Assembly (NCBI GenBank): GCA_947458795.1
Contig: CANHCD010000164.1
Location: 1 to 5,422, forward strand
DNA: 5,422 bases
From: Cyclobacteriaceae bacterium
Lineage (GTDB): Bacteria > Bacteroidota > Bacteroidia > Cytophagales > Cyclobacteriaceae
Reading direction: 5' to 3'
Positions 1 to 5,422 of this stretch are shown here, one piece after another (position 1 is the first letter of the stretch; each line of letters starts with the position of its first letter). The notes under the pieces are model-generated. The model saw only the letters and a list, made by a program, of their open reading frames with translations, searched no databases and had not been told where the DNA came from. The translations under genes were made by a program, and so were the position numbers.

Positions 1-1365
1 GAAAATGGATTTTCAGTAGACGAAAAAGGCTTTGCCGATGAAATGGAAAAGCAGAAAACCCGTTCGCGAGCAGCTTCTGAGCAAGATACTGGCGATTGGG
101 TTTTGGTGCATGAGGATTCAGGAGTAGAATTTGTGGGTTACGATGTGCTGGATTCCTATTCCCATATTGTCAAATACCGCACCATCACGGATAAGAAAGG
201 AGACCGCTACCAATTGGTATTGGACAAAACTCCTTTTTATGCGGAAAGCGGGGGACAGGTAGGCGATACGGGTTGGCTGAAAACTCCAACTGAACATATT
301 CGGGTGTTGGACACCAAAAAAGAGAATGACTTAATCGTTCATTTTGTAGAAAAGCTGCCCCTACATGCGGAAGCACAATTTGTAGCTGAGGTAGATAAGG
401 AAAAGCGACAGCTCACCACGAACAACCACACGGCCACACACTTGCTTCAATCGGCACTTAAGTCGGTACTTGGCGAGCATATCCAGCAGCGTGGATCTTT
501 GGTCAATGAGCAACTGCTTCGCTTTGATTTTTCCCACTTTGGAAAAATGACGGAAGAGGAAATCGCACAAGTAGAAGTACTTGTTAATGCCAAGGTTAGA
601 GAAAATGTAGCCTTATTTGAACAACGTAATGTTCCGATTGAGGACGCCAAAAAAATGGGTGCAACAGCCCTTTTTGGTGAAAAGTACGGGGATTTCGTCC
701 GTGTCATTACCTTTGGAAAAGAATATTCTGTGGAATTGTGTGGTGGCACTCACGTGTCTGAGACAAGCCAAATAGGACTTTTTAAGATTACTTCAGAGGG
801 ATCTATTGCTGCTGGGGTGCGCCGCATTGAGGCTATTACAGCGACTGCTGCAGAAACCTATATTCGGGAACAAGAGGCTTTGGTAAAAGAACTTCAAGAG
901 CTCTTGAAAAATCCAAGAGACCTGGTAAAGGCCGTGGAATCCTTGGTTCAAGAACGCAATGAATTAAGAAAAGAAATTGAGCAGTTGCATTTAGAAAAGT
1001 CTGCTGGCGTAAAGGACCAGTTGAAAGGTCAATTTGTTCAAAAAGACAGCATGCAGGTATTGATTGCTACTGTGACGCTGCCCAATGCTGACTCCTTAAA
1101 GAAGTTGGTATACGAACTCAAAAATGAGGTTTCTAAGGCCTGTATTGTTTTGGCAGCCTCGATAGATAACACGCCTCAAGTGGCTGTATTTATCGATGAG
1201 TCTTTATTGGAGTCCACTGGTTTGCATGCTGGAAATCTAGTTCGTGAACTTGCCAAAGAAATCCAAGGAGGTGGAGGTGGGCAGCCATTCTTCGCGACTG
1301 CAGGAGGTAAAGACCTCAAGGGTTTACCCCAGGTGGTTGCCAAAGCAAAGTCTATCTTGTTGTAA
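1..1365 (+). CDS. alaS: Alanyl-tRNA synthetase (AlaS), C-terminal half, 5'-truncated by the window edge
   Basis: AlaS attaches alanine to tRNA(Ala) in the cytoplasm and hydrolyses mischarged Ser- or Gly-tRNA(Ala). The frame is open from base 1 (it begins ENGFSVDEKGF), so the ATG at 43 is internal and not a start. 454 codons remain of the roughly 870-880 usual for the family; the aminoacylation domain lies upstream of the window. Visible parts, numbered from base 1: the conserved linker with EMEKQKTRSRAA (about 14-25); the editing domain, with the metal-binding histidines of HTATH at 143 and 147 (bases 427-441) and the Cys and His of CGGTH at 247 and 251 (bases 739-753); a charged coiled-coil stretch (about 285-335); and the C-terminal DHHA1-type domain, with five glycines in GGGGGQPFF at 423-427. 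All expected editing residues are present, so proofreading should be intact. The gene ends in TAA, 17 bases before gatB. Identity is secure from these motifs. Confidence 0.97.
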   Translation, partial: ENGFSVDEKGFADEMEKQKTRSRAASEQDTGDWVLVHEDSGVEFVGYDVLDSYSHIVKYRTITDKKGDRYQLVLDKTPFYAESGGQVGDTGWLKTPTEHIRVLDTKKENDLIVHFVEKLPLHAEAQFVAEVDKEKRQLTTNNHTATHLLQSALKSVLGEHIQQRGSLVNEQLLRFDFSHFGKMTEEEIAQVEVLVNAKVRENVALFEQRNVPIEDAKKMGATALFGEKYGDFVRVITFGKEYSVELCGGTHVSETSQIGLFKITSEGSIAAGVRRIEAITATAAETYIREQEALVKELQELLKNPRDLVKAVESLVQERNELRKEIEQLHLEKSAGVKDQLKGQFVQKDSMQVLIATVTLPNADSLKKLVYELKNEVSKACIVLAASIDNTPQVAVFIDESLLESTGLHAGNLVRELAKEIQGGGGGQPFFATAGGKDLKGLPQVVAKAKSILL

Positions 1366-1382
1366 GTGATTTTAAAAGAGCC

Positions 1383-2843
1383 ATGTTGTCCAAAGAACTA
1401 ACAGACAAATACCAATTGGTGGTGGGACTGGAAGTTCATGCGCAACTATCCACTTCCAGCAAACTATTTGCAGAAGATGCAAGCAGCTTTGGGGCTGAGC
1501 CCAATACGCATGTTTCTGTGATTACTTTGGGACATCCTGGTACCCTTCCCAAACTCAACATGCGTGCGGTTGACTATGCTGTGCGGATGGGTTTGGCCTG
1601 TCAATGTACCATCAGCCGCCGATCAAGCTTTGACCGCAAAAATTATTTTTATCCAGACCTACCCAAGGGCTACCAAATCACTCAGGACAAGGAACCGATT
1701 TGCATCGGGGGTAAGGTCCCATTTTTTTTGGAGGATGGAAGCGAACTAGAAGTTCAGTTGAATCGGATCCATTTGGAAGAGGATGCTGGCAAATTGATTC
1801 ATGCTCCCGGAAAGGAAGCCAGTTGGGTGGACTTCAATCGAGCAGGGACAGCCCTAATTGAGATTGTGACCGAACCCTGCATTCGGTCTTCGGAGGAAGC
1901 TGTTGCATTTTTAGCAGAGATCCGAAAGTTGGTGATGTACCTGGAGATTTGTGATGGCACGATGGAAGAAGGGTCATTGCGCTGCGATGCAAATGTATCG
2001 GTAAGGCTCCGTGGAACTGAAATTCTTGGCAAGAAGGTGGAGGTAAAAAACATGAATTCCTTTCGAAACCTTGGGAATGCCATCGACTTTGAATACCAAC
2101 GCCAAATTGAACTATTGGAACTGGGGCAGGAGATTATTTCCGAAACACGATCTTTTGATGCGGATGGGTGCTTTACAAGCAGCATGCGAACCAAGGAGGA
2201 ACTGAACGATTACCGGTATTTTCCAGAGCCCGACTTGCCTCCTTTATTCCTCACGGAAGAATGGATTGAATCGGTAAATGCACAGCTGCCTGCCTTGCCC
2301 AATGCCTTGTATCGAAAATTTATTGCTGCCTATGGACTGCCGCGCTACGATGCGGCCTTGTTGACAGAAAGTAAAGATGTGGCAACTTGGTTTGAAGCCC
2401 TTTGTGCTAAGACAGCGCAGTACAAAGCAGCTTCCAATTGGATGATGGGCCCGATTAAGTCTTATCTGAATGAAACTGGGACATCTTTCGCTACGTTTCC
2501 CTTGAAGGTGGAAGTAGTGGCTCAACTCATTGCCTTGGTGGAGGAAGGGCAGGTTTCTTTTTCAGTTGCATCTCAAAAGATTTATCCTGAACTTATCCTT
2601 AATCCAACAGTTACACCCTTGGAAATAGCCCAGCGCCTAAATCTGATCCAAGAAAGTGATGCGAGCTACCTAGTCCCGTTGGCAAAAGAGGTTCTTTTAG
2701 AAAATCCAGACAAGGTAAAAGAGTACAAGTCTGGTAAAAAAGGACTTTTGGGTTTGTTTATGGGTGAATTGATGAAAAAATCAGGGGGGAAGGCGGACCC
2801 AAAAGTTGCTTCCCGTATTTTCAGTGAGTTATTAGCGAATTAA
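1383..2843 (+). CDS. gatB: Asp-tRNA(Asn)/Glu-tRNA(Gln) amidotransferase subunit B (GatB)
   Basis: GatB is the tRNA-binding and kinase/transamidase subunit of the GatCAB complex. The complex converts Glu-tRNA(Gln), and in many bacteria Asp-tRNA(Asn), to the amidated form, using ammonia channelled from the amidase GatA. Its presence implies an indirect route for at least one of these tRNAs. The product is 486 residues, the normal full length. Family signatures run in order: VVGLEVHAQL (13-22), whose Glu17 and His19 correspond to metal-site residues of the family; RKNYFYPDLPKGYQITQ (85-101); HLEEDAGK (130-137); FNRAGTALIEIVTEP (151-165); EEGSLRCDANVSVR (195-208); VKNMNSFRNL (221-230); and RYFPEPDLPP (278-287). 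The helical YqeY-like tail (about 335-484) ends with the typical GKADPKVASRIF. The ATG at 1383 puts the conserved GLEVH motif at the usual distance from the N-terminus. Upstream there is only a purine run (AAAAGAG, 1374-1380), normal for Bacteroidota. gatA and gatC are not in the window. It is probably co-transcribed with alaS and the downstream lipoprotein gene. Confidence 0.97.
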   Translation: MLSKELTDKYQLVVGLEVHAQLSTSSKLFAEDASSFGAEPNTHVSVITLGHPGTLPKLNMRAVDYAVRMGLACQCTISRRSSFDRKNYFYPDLPKGYQITQDKEPICIGGKVPFFLEDGSELEVQLNRIHLEEDAGKLIHAPGKEASWVDFNRAGTALIEIVTEPCIRSSEEAVAFLAEIRKLVMYLEICDGTMEEGSLRCDANVSVRLRGTEILGKKVEVKNMNSFRNLGNAIDFEYQRQIELLELGQEIISETRSFDADGCFTSSMRTKEELNDYRYFPEPDLPPLFLTEEWIESVNAQLPALPNALYRKFIAAYGLPRYDAALLTESKDVATWFEALCAKTAQYKAASNWMMGPIKSYLNETGTSFATFPLKVEVVAQLIALVEEGQVSFSVASQKIYPELILNPTVTPLEIAQRLNLIQESDASYLVPLAKEVLLENPDKVKEYKSGKKGLLGLFMGELMKKSGGKADPKVASRIFSELLAN

Positions 2844-2846
2844 ACT

Positions 2847-3959
2847 ATGAAAAAATCTATGTTAGGAATTTTGGTTAGTGCCACCCTTGCCTTGTTTTCC
2901 TGTGGAGGAACAGATGCTACAGGTGAAAAAGTGGTCATCACAGGAAATCTTCAAAATGTACCACAGGGAGTAGTGGTACTTTCCCAATATACCGACAGCA
3001 GACCCAAGGTGCTTGATACCTTGGAGATTAAATCAAATGGGGACTTTTCTTTTGAATTTGATTCAATTAGTGCCCCAACTTTTTATGAATTAAATCTGTA
3101 TGGCCAGCGTGTGGTTAAGTTGGCACTATTTACAGAAGATGTCGAGGTTAAGTTCAACTTCTCTGACCCAGCAAGCCTCCAAATTGAAGGTTCAAAGGAC
3201 AGCAAAGAAATGTTGAAGCTTGAAAAGCTGATGGAGGAATACCAGGTTAAGGTGAATCAGCTCAATGAACGGTACTACGAGGCAACGAGTAAAAACGATG
3301 CAGCGGTAATTCAGCAAATCCAGGTGGATGCCATGACCTTGGAATCCCAGCAAGTAGTAAGCGTGAAAGAGATGATCGAGAGTATGGGTAATTCATTTGC
3401 TTCCTTGGCAGCTATTGGGCTATTAAATCCACAAAATGATTTTCCTTTTATCGATGCTTTAGTCACCAAGCTGAATGATAACTATCCAGGTTCCCCTGCA
3501 ATCCTTCAGATGAAGCAGCAGCTTGATGAATTGAGAGCGTTGGCAGTAGGCCAGGTAGCTCCAGATATCGTGCTTCCCGATCCAAGTGGAAAGACGACGA
3601 AGCTTTCTGATTTGAGAGGAAAATATGTGCTGATTGATTTTTGGGCAGCTTGGTGCAAGCCTTGCAGACAGGAAAATCCAAATGTGGTTCGTCTCTTTAC
3701 CCAGTATAATTCAAAGGGCTTTGAAGTTTTTGGAGTTTCTTTGGATCGAAGTAGGGAAGATTGGATCAAAGCGATTGCAGATGATCGTTTGAATTGGACG
3801 CAGGTTTCCGATTTGCAGTACTTTAATTCCGCAGCTGCAGAGCTATACCAAATTCAAGCCATCCCTGCTACATATTTGATTGATCCAGATGGAAAAATCA
3901 TTGCAAAAGATTTGAGAGGCCCAAGCTTAGAAGCGAAGTTGGCTGAATTATTCGATTAA
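2847..3959 (+). CDS. Lipoprotein thiol-disulfide oxidoreductase, DUF4369 plus TlpA/ResA-like thioredoxin domain
   Basis: Predicted envelope-anchored redox protein of 370 residues. The N-terminus is a type II signal peptide: Lys2-Lys3, a hydrophobic core, then lipobox LFSC with the acylated Cys at 19. Residues about 28-115 look like the beta-rich DUF4369 domain that often precedes thioredoxin domains in Bacteroidota. Residues 117-232 are a charged, Gln-rich helical linker. Residues 236-368 form a TlpA/ResA-type thioredoxin fold, with APDIVLPDPSGK, DFWAAWCKPCRQENPNV (redox Cys270 and Cys273 in WCKPC) and the cis-Pro loop IPATYLID (Pro340). Known relatives reduce periplasmic disulfides, for example during cytochrome c maturation; the substrate here cannot be read from sequence. 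The acidic surface-export signal that can follow the Cys in Bacteroidota lipoproteins is weak (CGGTDATGE), so a periplasm-facing location is the better guess. The first ATG is preferred over Met5 because it supplies the two lysines. It starts 3 bases after the gatB stop with no Shine-Dalgarno site, which suggests tight operon coupling. Confidence 0.9.
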   Translation: MKKSMLGILVSATLALFSCGGTDATGEKVVITGNLQNVPQGVVVLSQYTDSRPKVLDTLEIKSNGDFSFEFDSISAPTFYELNLYGQRVVKLALFTEDVEVKFNFSDPASLQIEGSKDSKEMLKLEKLMEEYQVKVNQLNERYYEATSKNDAAVIQQIQVDAMTLESQQVVSVKEMIESMGNSFASLAAIGLLNPQNDFPFIDALVTKLNDNYPGSPAILQMKQQLDELRALAVGQVAPDIVLPDPSGKTTKLSDLRGKYVLIDFWAAWCKPCRQENPNVVRLFTQYNSKGFEVFGVSLDRSREDWIKAIADDRLNWTQVSDLQYFNSAAAELYQIQAIPATYLIDPDGKIIAKDLRGPSLEAKLAELFD

Positions 3960-3981
3960 GCGAGTTTAGGAAGCTTACATC

Positions 3982-4052
3982 AAAGCCTTCTTTCTGGAGT
4001 AATCCCATGAATACAAAGGGAGTATTTTCAGAAAGAAGGCTTTCGTTGTTTT
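3982..4052 (+). terminator. Intrinsic-type terminator hairpin after the alaS-gatB-lipoprotein operon
   Basis: A perfect 15-bp inverted repeat pairs AAAGCCTTCTTTCTG (3982-3996) with CAGAAAGAAGGCTTT (4029-4043). It begins 22 bases after the lipoprotein stop codon and is followed by TTTCGTTGTTTT (4041-4052), an interrupted T tract. The 32-base loop is longer than usual; a short inner pairing of CCC (4004-4006) with GGG (4018-4020) could shorten it. The position between two transcription units supports terminator function. The weak T tract and large loop keep this below certainty. Confidence 0.75.
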
Positions 4053-4461
4053 AGGTGGGGGATCAAAAAAGCGAAAGAAGGAAAAAATTACTGTGTAGTC
4101 CTTCTTCTAAAAATAGATTCATTAAAAAAGAAATGTTAAAAGTTTAATCACCCGTTATAAAACTACCTAAAATTCTTAGAAAACAAAATTAATTAAATTA
4201 AAATAAAAATAAAAAATTGTATTTAAACAATAAAAAAAAATTAAATTGTTCTTATTAATGAATTTGATTTTCTTAAAAAATGCTTATCTATCGATTTAAA
4301 GAAGATTTGGGCTAGGATAAAATTCTTGAAAGAATCCAATGAAAAAATTAGAATTAATTTGATTCTCGAGCTTTATCAAGCTGCATGCACGACCAAAAGA
4401 TTCAATTTTCAAACTTTTCGTCAGAACCCTATTTTCTAATCAAGTTCTTCTAAGAAAATTT
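4053..4461. other. AT-rich intergenic region without a recognisable gene
   Basis: I find no credible open frame, tRNA, rRNA or known riboswitch here on either strand. The core is low-complexity: 74 of 80 bases at 4181-4260 are A or T, with repeated A runs including nine A at 4232-4240. Only minor structures appear. AACAAT (4226-4231) can pair with ATTGTT (4245-4250), AGCTT (4369-4373) with AAGCT (4378-4382), and an 8-base palindrome TGCATGCA lies at 4382-4389. Such short pairings are expected by chance in AT-rich DNA. No JUMPstart or ops-like element, as found before some polysaccharide operons, is visible. The region separates the housekeeping operon from the glycosyltransferase gene and probably carries its upstream regulatory DNA. 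Confidence 0.6.
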
Positions 4462-4469
4462 TACCTTTG
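4462..4469 (+). promoter_or_regulatory. Bacteroidota-type -7 promoter element for the glycosyltransferase gene
   Basis: TACCTTTG matches every fixed position of the Bacteroidota -7 consensus TAnnTTTG recognised by the primary sigma factor of this phylum. Its last base lies 20 bases before the A of the ATG at 4490. Transcription would then start near 4475 and give a leader of about 15 bases, too short for a riboswitch. The expected upstream TTG (about 17-23 bases before) is not matched cleanly; the nearest candidate is GTTC at 4444-4447, so the -33 half is weak. A 7-bp inverted repeat (ATTTTCT 4431-4437, AGAAAAT 4453-4459) covers that -33 area. Confidence 0.6.
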
Positions 4470-4489
4470 TATTTCATCCCCTTCTTTAA

Positions 4490-5395
4490 ATGCCCAAGTA
4501 TCTTCTTCTTTCCACCGAGCCGATTACTTTTAAACTTTTACTCTCTGGTCAGCCTAAATTGATGCAGGAGCAAGGTTGGGAGGTGCTCCTAGTAAGTGCA
4601 GATGGAAGAGAAATTCAACAGATTTGTCGAGCTGAAGGAGTGAGACATGAGGCGGTTCCTTTTGTAAAGGGAGTCAATTTTGTAGAAGACGTCATTTCTT
4701 TTTGGCGACTCTTCACATTGATCCGCAAGGAAAGACCGGATGTGATTCATAGTTACGATTCCAAGGCTGGTTTCTTAGGCATGATAGCCTCCAATTTGGC
4801 AGGTGTTCCGCATCGAATTCATAGCATCACTGAGATGCCAGCAAATACAAAAGAGCCGCAAAAGGGGTTAACCTTAATTGAAAAGTGGACCTACGCCAAT
4901 GCGACAAAGCTGTGGGTCAACTCAACAGGAATGCTTACTTATTTGACCAATAATTCAGGAGTTGAGGCTTCCAAGTTTGAATTGCTGGGATCTGGGTCTA
5001 CCCTAGGCGTTGACTTAGAAAAATTTAATCGACAGGCCCTCAAAGAAAATCATTTGGTAGCGGCTACCATGCGTATTCTGCCAGGCGAGAATGATTTTAT
5101 TATTTTGGCAGTAGGGCAGCTAACCAAACGAAAAGGAATAGAAGACTTGGTTGCTGCCTTTGTAAAATCCAAGATTGTCTCAAAATCCAAATTGGTGCTT
5201 ATCGGTGCTTTTGAACAAGAGAAAGATCCGATCAGCCAAGAAACGATACAGGTCATTCGTGAACATCCGCGTGTGGTACAACTAGATTCTACGGATCATG
5301 TAGCCCATTACCTGGCTCTATCAGATGTACTGGTTCAAGCATCTCATGAACCAGTACCTCTGATAGAGCCAGGTAATGGGCTACATGATCCGTAG
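4490..5395 (+). CDS. Glycosyltransferase family 4 (GT-B fold), 3' end replaced by an inverted copy of itself
   Basis: Likely cytoplasmic or membrane-associated transferase that moves a sugar from a nucleotide-sugar donor onto a lipid-linked or polysaccharide acceptor, as in capsule, O-antigen or glycoprotein glycan loci; donor and acceptor cannot be told. Residues 1-165 resemble the acceptor-side domain of PglA/CapM-like enzymes: YLLLSTEPITF, then RPDVIHSYDSKAGFLGMIASNLAGVPHRIHSI (82-113), then EKWTYANATKLWVNSTGM (131-148). GSGSTLGVDLEKF (167-179) is the inter-domain signature. ILAVGQLTKRKGIEDLVAAF (205-224) opens the donor-binding domain, and HYLALSDVLVQASH (273-286) should lead into the conserved E-x7-E region, which is missing. 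About 285 genuine residues are present of roughly 370-380 usual. Residues 287-301 and the stop at 5393-5395 are antisense of codons 264-283, so the true 3' end is absent. The start is fixed by an in-frame TAA at 4487-4489 directly before the ATG. It is the first gene after a terminator and a promoter. Confidence 0.85.
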   Translation: MPKYLLLSTEPITFKLLLSGQPKLMQEQGWEVLLVSADGREIQQICRAEGVRHEAVPFVKGVNFVEDVISFWRLFTLIRKERPDVIHSYDSKAGFLGMIASNLAGVPHRIHSITEMPANTKEPQKGLTLIEKWTYANATKLWVNSTGMLTYLTNNSGVEASKFELLGSGSTLGVDLEKFNRQALKENHLVAATMRILPGENDFIILAVGQLTKRKGIEDLVAAFVKSKIVSKSKLVLIGAFEQEKDPISQETIQVIREHPRVVQLDSTDHVAHYLALSDVLVQASHEPVPLIEPGNGLHDP

Positions 5396-5403
5396 AATCT
5401 AGT
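5281..5403. repeat. 57-bp inverted repeat with 9-base loop (fold-back palindrome)
   Basis: The left arm 5281-5337 and right arm 5347-5403 are reverse complements at 56 of 57 positions, around the loop AGCATCTCA (5338-5346). The only mismatch is T5326 opposite C5358. The outer 45 bp (5281-5325 with 5359-5403) and inner 11 bp pair perfectly. Pairing stops beyond 5281/5403 (A5280 against A5404). The left arm codes a sensible glycosyltransferase segment, while the right arm read in the same frame does not, so the left arm is the original. The most likely origin is a fold-back chimera from amplification, library making or assembly at a contig end. A real inverted duplication in the genome is possible but less likely. 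Confidence 0.95.
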
Positions 5404-5422
5404 AGCCCATTACCTGGCTCTA
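5402..5422. repeat. Third, direct copy of part of the left arm, running to the last base
   Basis: Bases 5402-5422 are identical to 5300-5320 (21 bases, starting GTAGCCCATTACC). They share a 2-base overlap (GT, 5402-5403) with the end of the right arm. The sequence therefore reads forward, reverse, then forward again through the same glycosyltransferase segment. The copy is cut by the window end, so its full length is unknown. A second orientation switch at micro-homology fits repeated template switching or a tangled assembly path better than a functional gene end. Confidence 0.9.

Noticed and set aside
447..749. Antisense open frame inside the alaS editing domain
   Set aside because: It is a shadow of alaS with no recognisable domain; the same applies to the other short opposite-strand frames in alaS, gatB, the lipoprotein gene and the glycosyltransferase gene.
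43..1365. An independent 440-residue AlaS-like editing protein starting at the ATG at 43
   Set aside because: The frame is open and AlaS-like upstream to base 1 (ENGFSVDEKGFADE), so it is the tail of full-length AlaS cut by the window edge.
4184..4191. CAAAATTA as a minus-strand Bacteroidota -7 element
   Set aside because: It matches the reverse of TAnnTTTG but lies in 90% A+T sequence, where such matches are expected by chance, and no minus-strand gene lies downstream.
4322..4335. Small hairpin ATTCT-TGAA-AGAAT as a regulatory RNA or terminator
   Set aside because: A 5-bp AT-rich stem without a T tract or nearby gene end is not distinguishable from chance.
4053..4489. CRISPR array, tRNA or small RNA gene in the spacer
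   Set aside because: No regularly spaced repeats, no tRNA cloverleaf or T-loop GTTCRA pattern, and no stable GC-containing fold were seen.
5282..5395. A genuine shortened glycosyltransferase ending in HEPVPLIEPGNGLHDP
   Set aside because: Those last residues are encoded by the reverse complement of the gene's own preceding codons, and the conserved donor-binding Glu region is absent.
5281..5403. The palindrome as an invertible promoter or recombinase site, or a functional cruciform
   Set aside because: Invertible segments in Bacteroidota have short repeats flanking a sizeable invertible region. Here the arms are 57 bases around only 9 bases, lie inside a conserved coding domain, break the protein, and are followed by a third copy at the contig edge.

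Overview
The window looks like a metagenomic or draft-genome contig from the phylum Bacteroidota, probably the order Cytophagales (an Algoriphagus/Cyclobacteriaceae-like bacterium). Three things point there. The coding DNA has moderate GC while the spacer is very AT-rich. Starts lack clear Shine-Dalgarno sites. A promoter matches the Bacteroidota -7 element TAnnTTTG, and the third gene is a lipoprotein of the DUF4369 plus TlpA-like thioredoxin architecture that is abundant in this phylum. The lineage is inferred from protein flavour, not from a search.

Layout, all genes on the + strand. Bases 1-1365 are the 3' half of alaS (alanyl-tRNA synthetase: editing domain, coiled coil, C-terminal DHHA1-type domain), cut by the window start. 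Bases 1383-2843 are a complete gatB (amidotransferase subunit B for Gln-tRNA(Gln)/Asn-tRNA(Asn)). Bases 2847-3959 encode a complete lipoprotein thiol-disulfide oxidoreductase. The gaps are 17 and 3 bases, so these read as one operon, closed by a 15-bp perfect hairpin at 3982-4043. alaS and gatB both serve the supply of correctly charged tRNA. The lipoprotein acts in the cell envelope and seems to be a co-transcribed passenger.

Bases 4053-4489 hold no gene. The middle is extremely AT-rich (74 of 80 bases A/T at 4181-4260). The stretch ends in a good Bacteroidota -7 promoter element at 4462-4469, 20 bases ahead of the next start codon.

Bases 4490 to about 5346 encode the N-terminal three quarters of a GT-B fold family 4 glycosyltransferase, likely from a surface polysaccharide or glycan locus. 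Its end is not natural. From 5347 the sequence folds back as an almost perfect inverted copy of 5281-5337 (56 of 57 positions pair, 9-base loop), then switches again into a third, direct copy of 5300-5320 that runs to the last base. The apparent stop at 5393-5395 lies inside the inverted copy, so the last 15 residues of the open frame are antisense of the same gene.

I see no convincing new biological system. The most notable signal is this double fold-back at the right edge, which I judge most likely to be a chimeric amplification or assembly end. Genuine rearrangement is the alternative.
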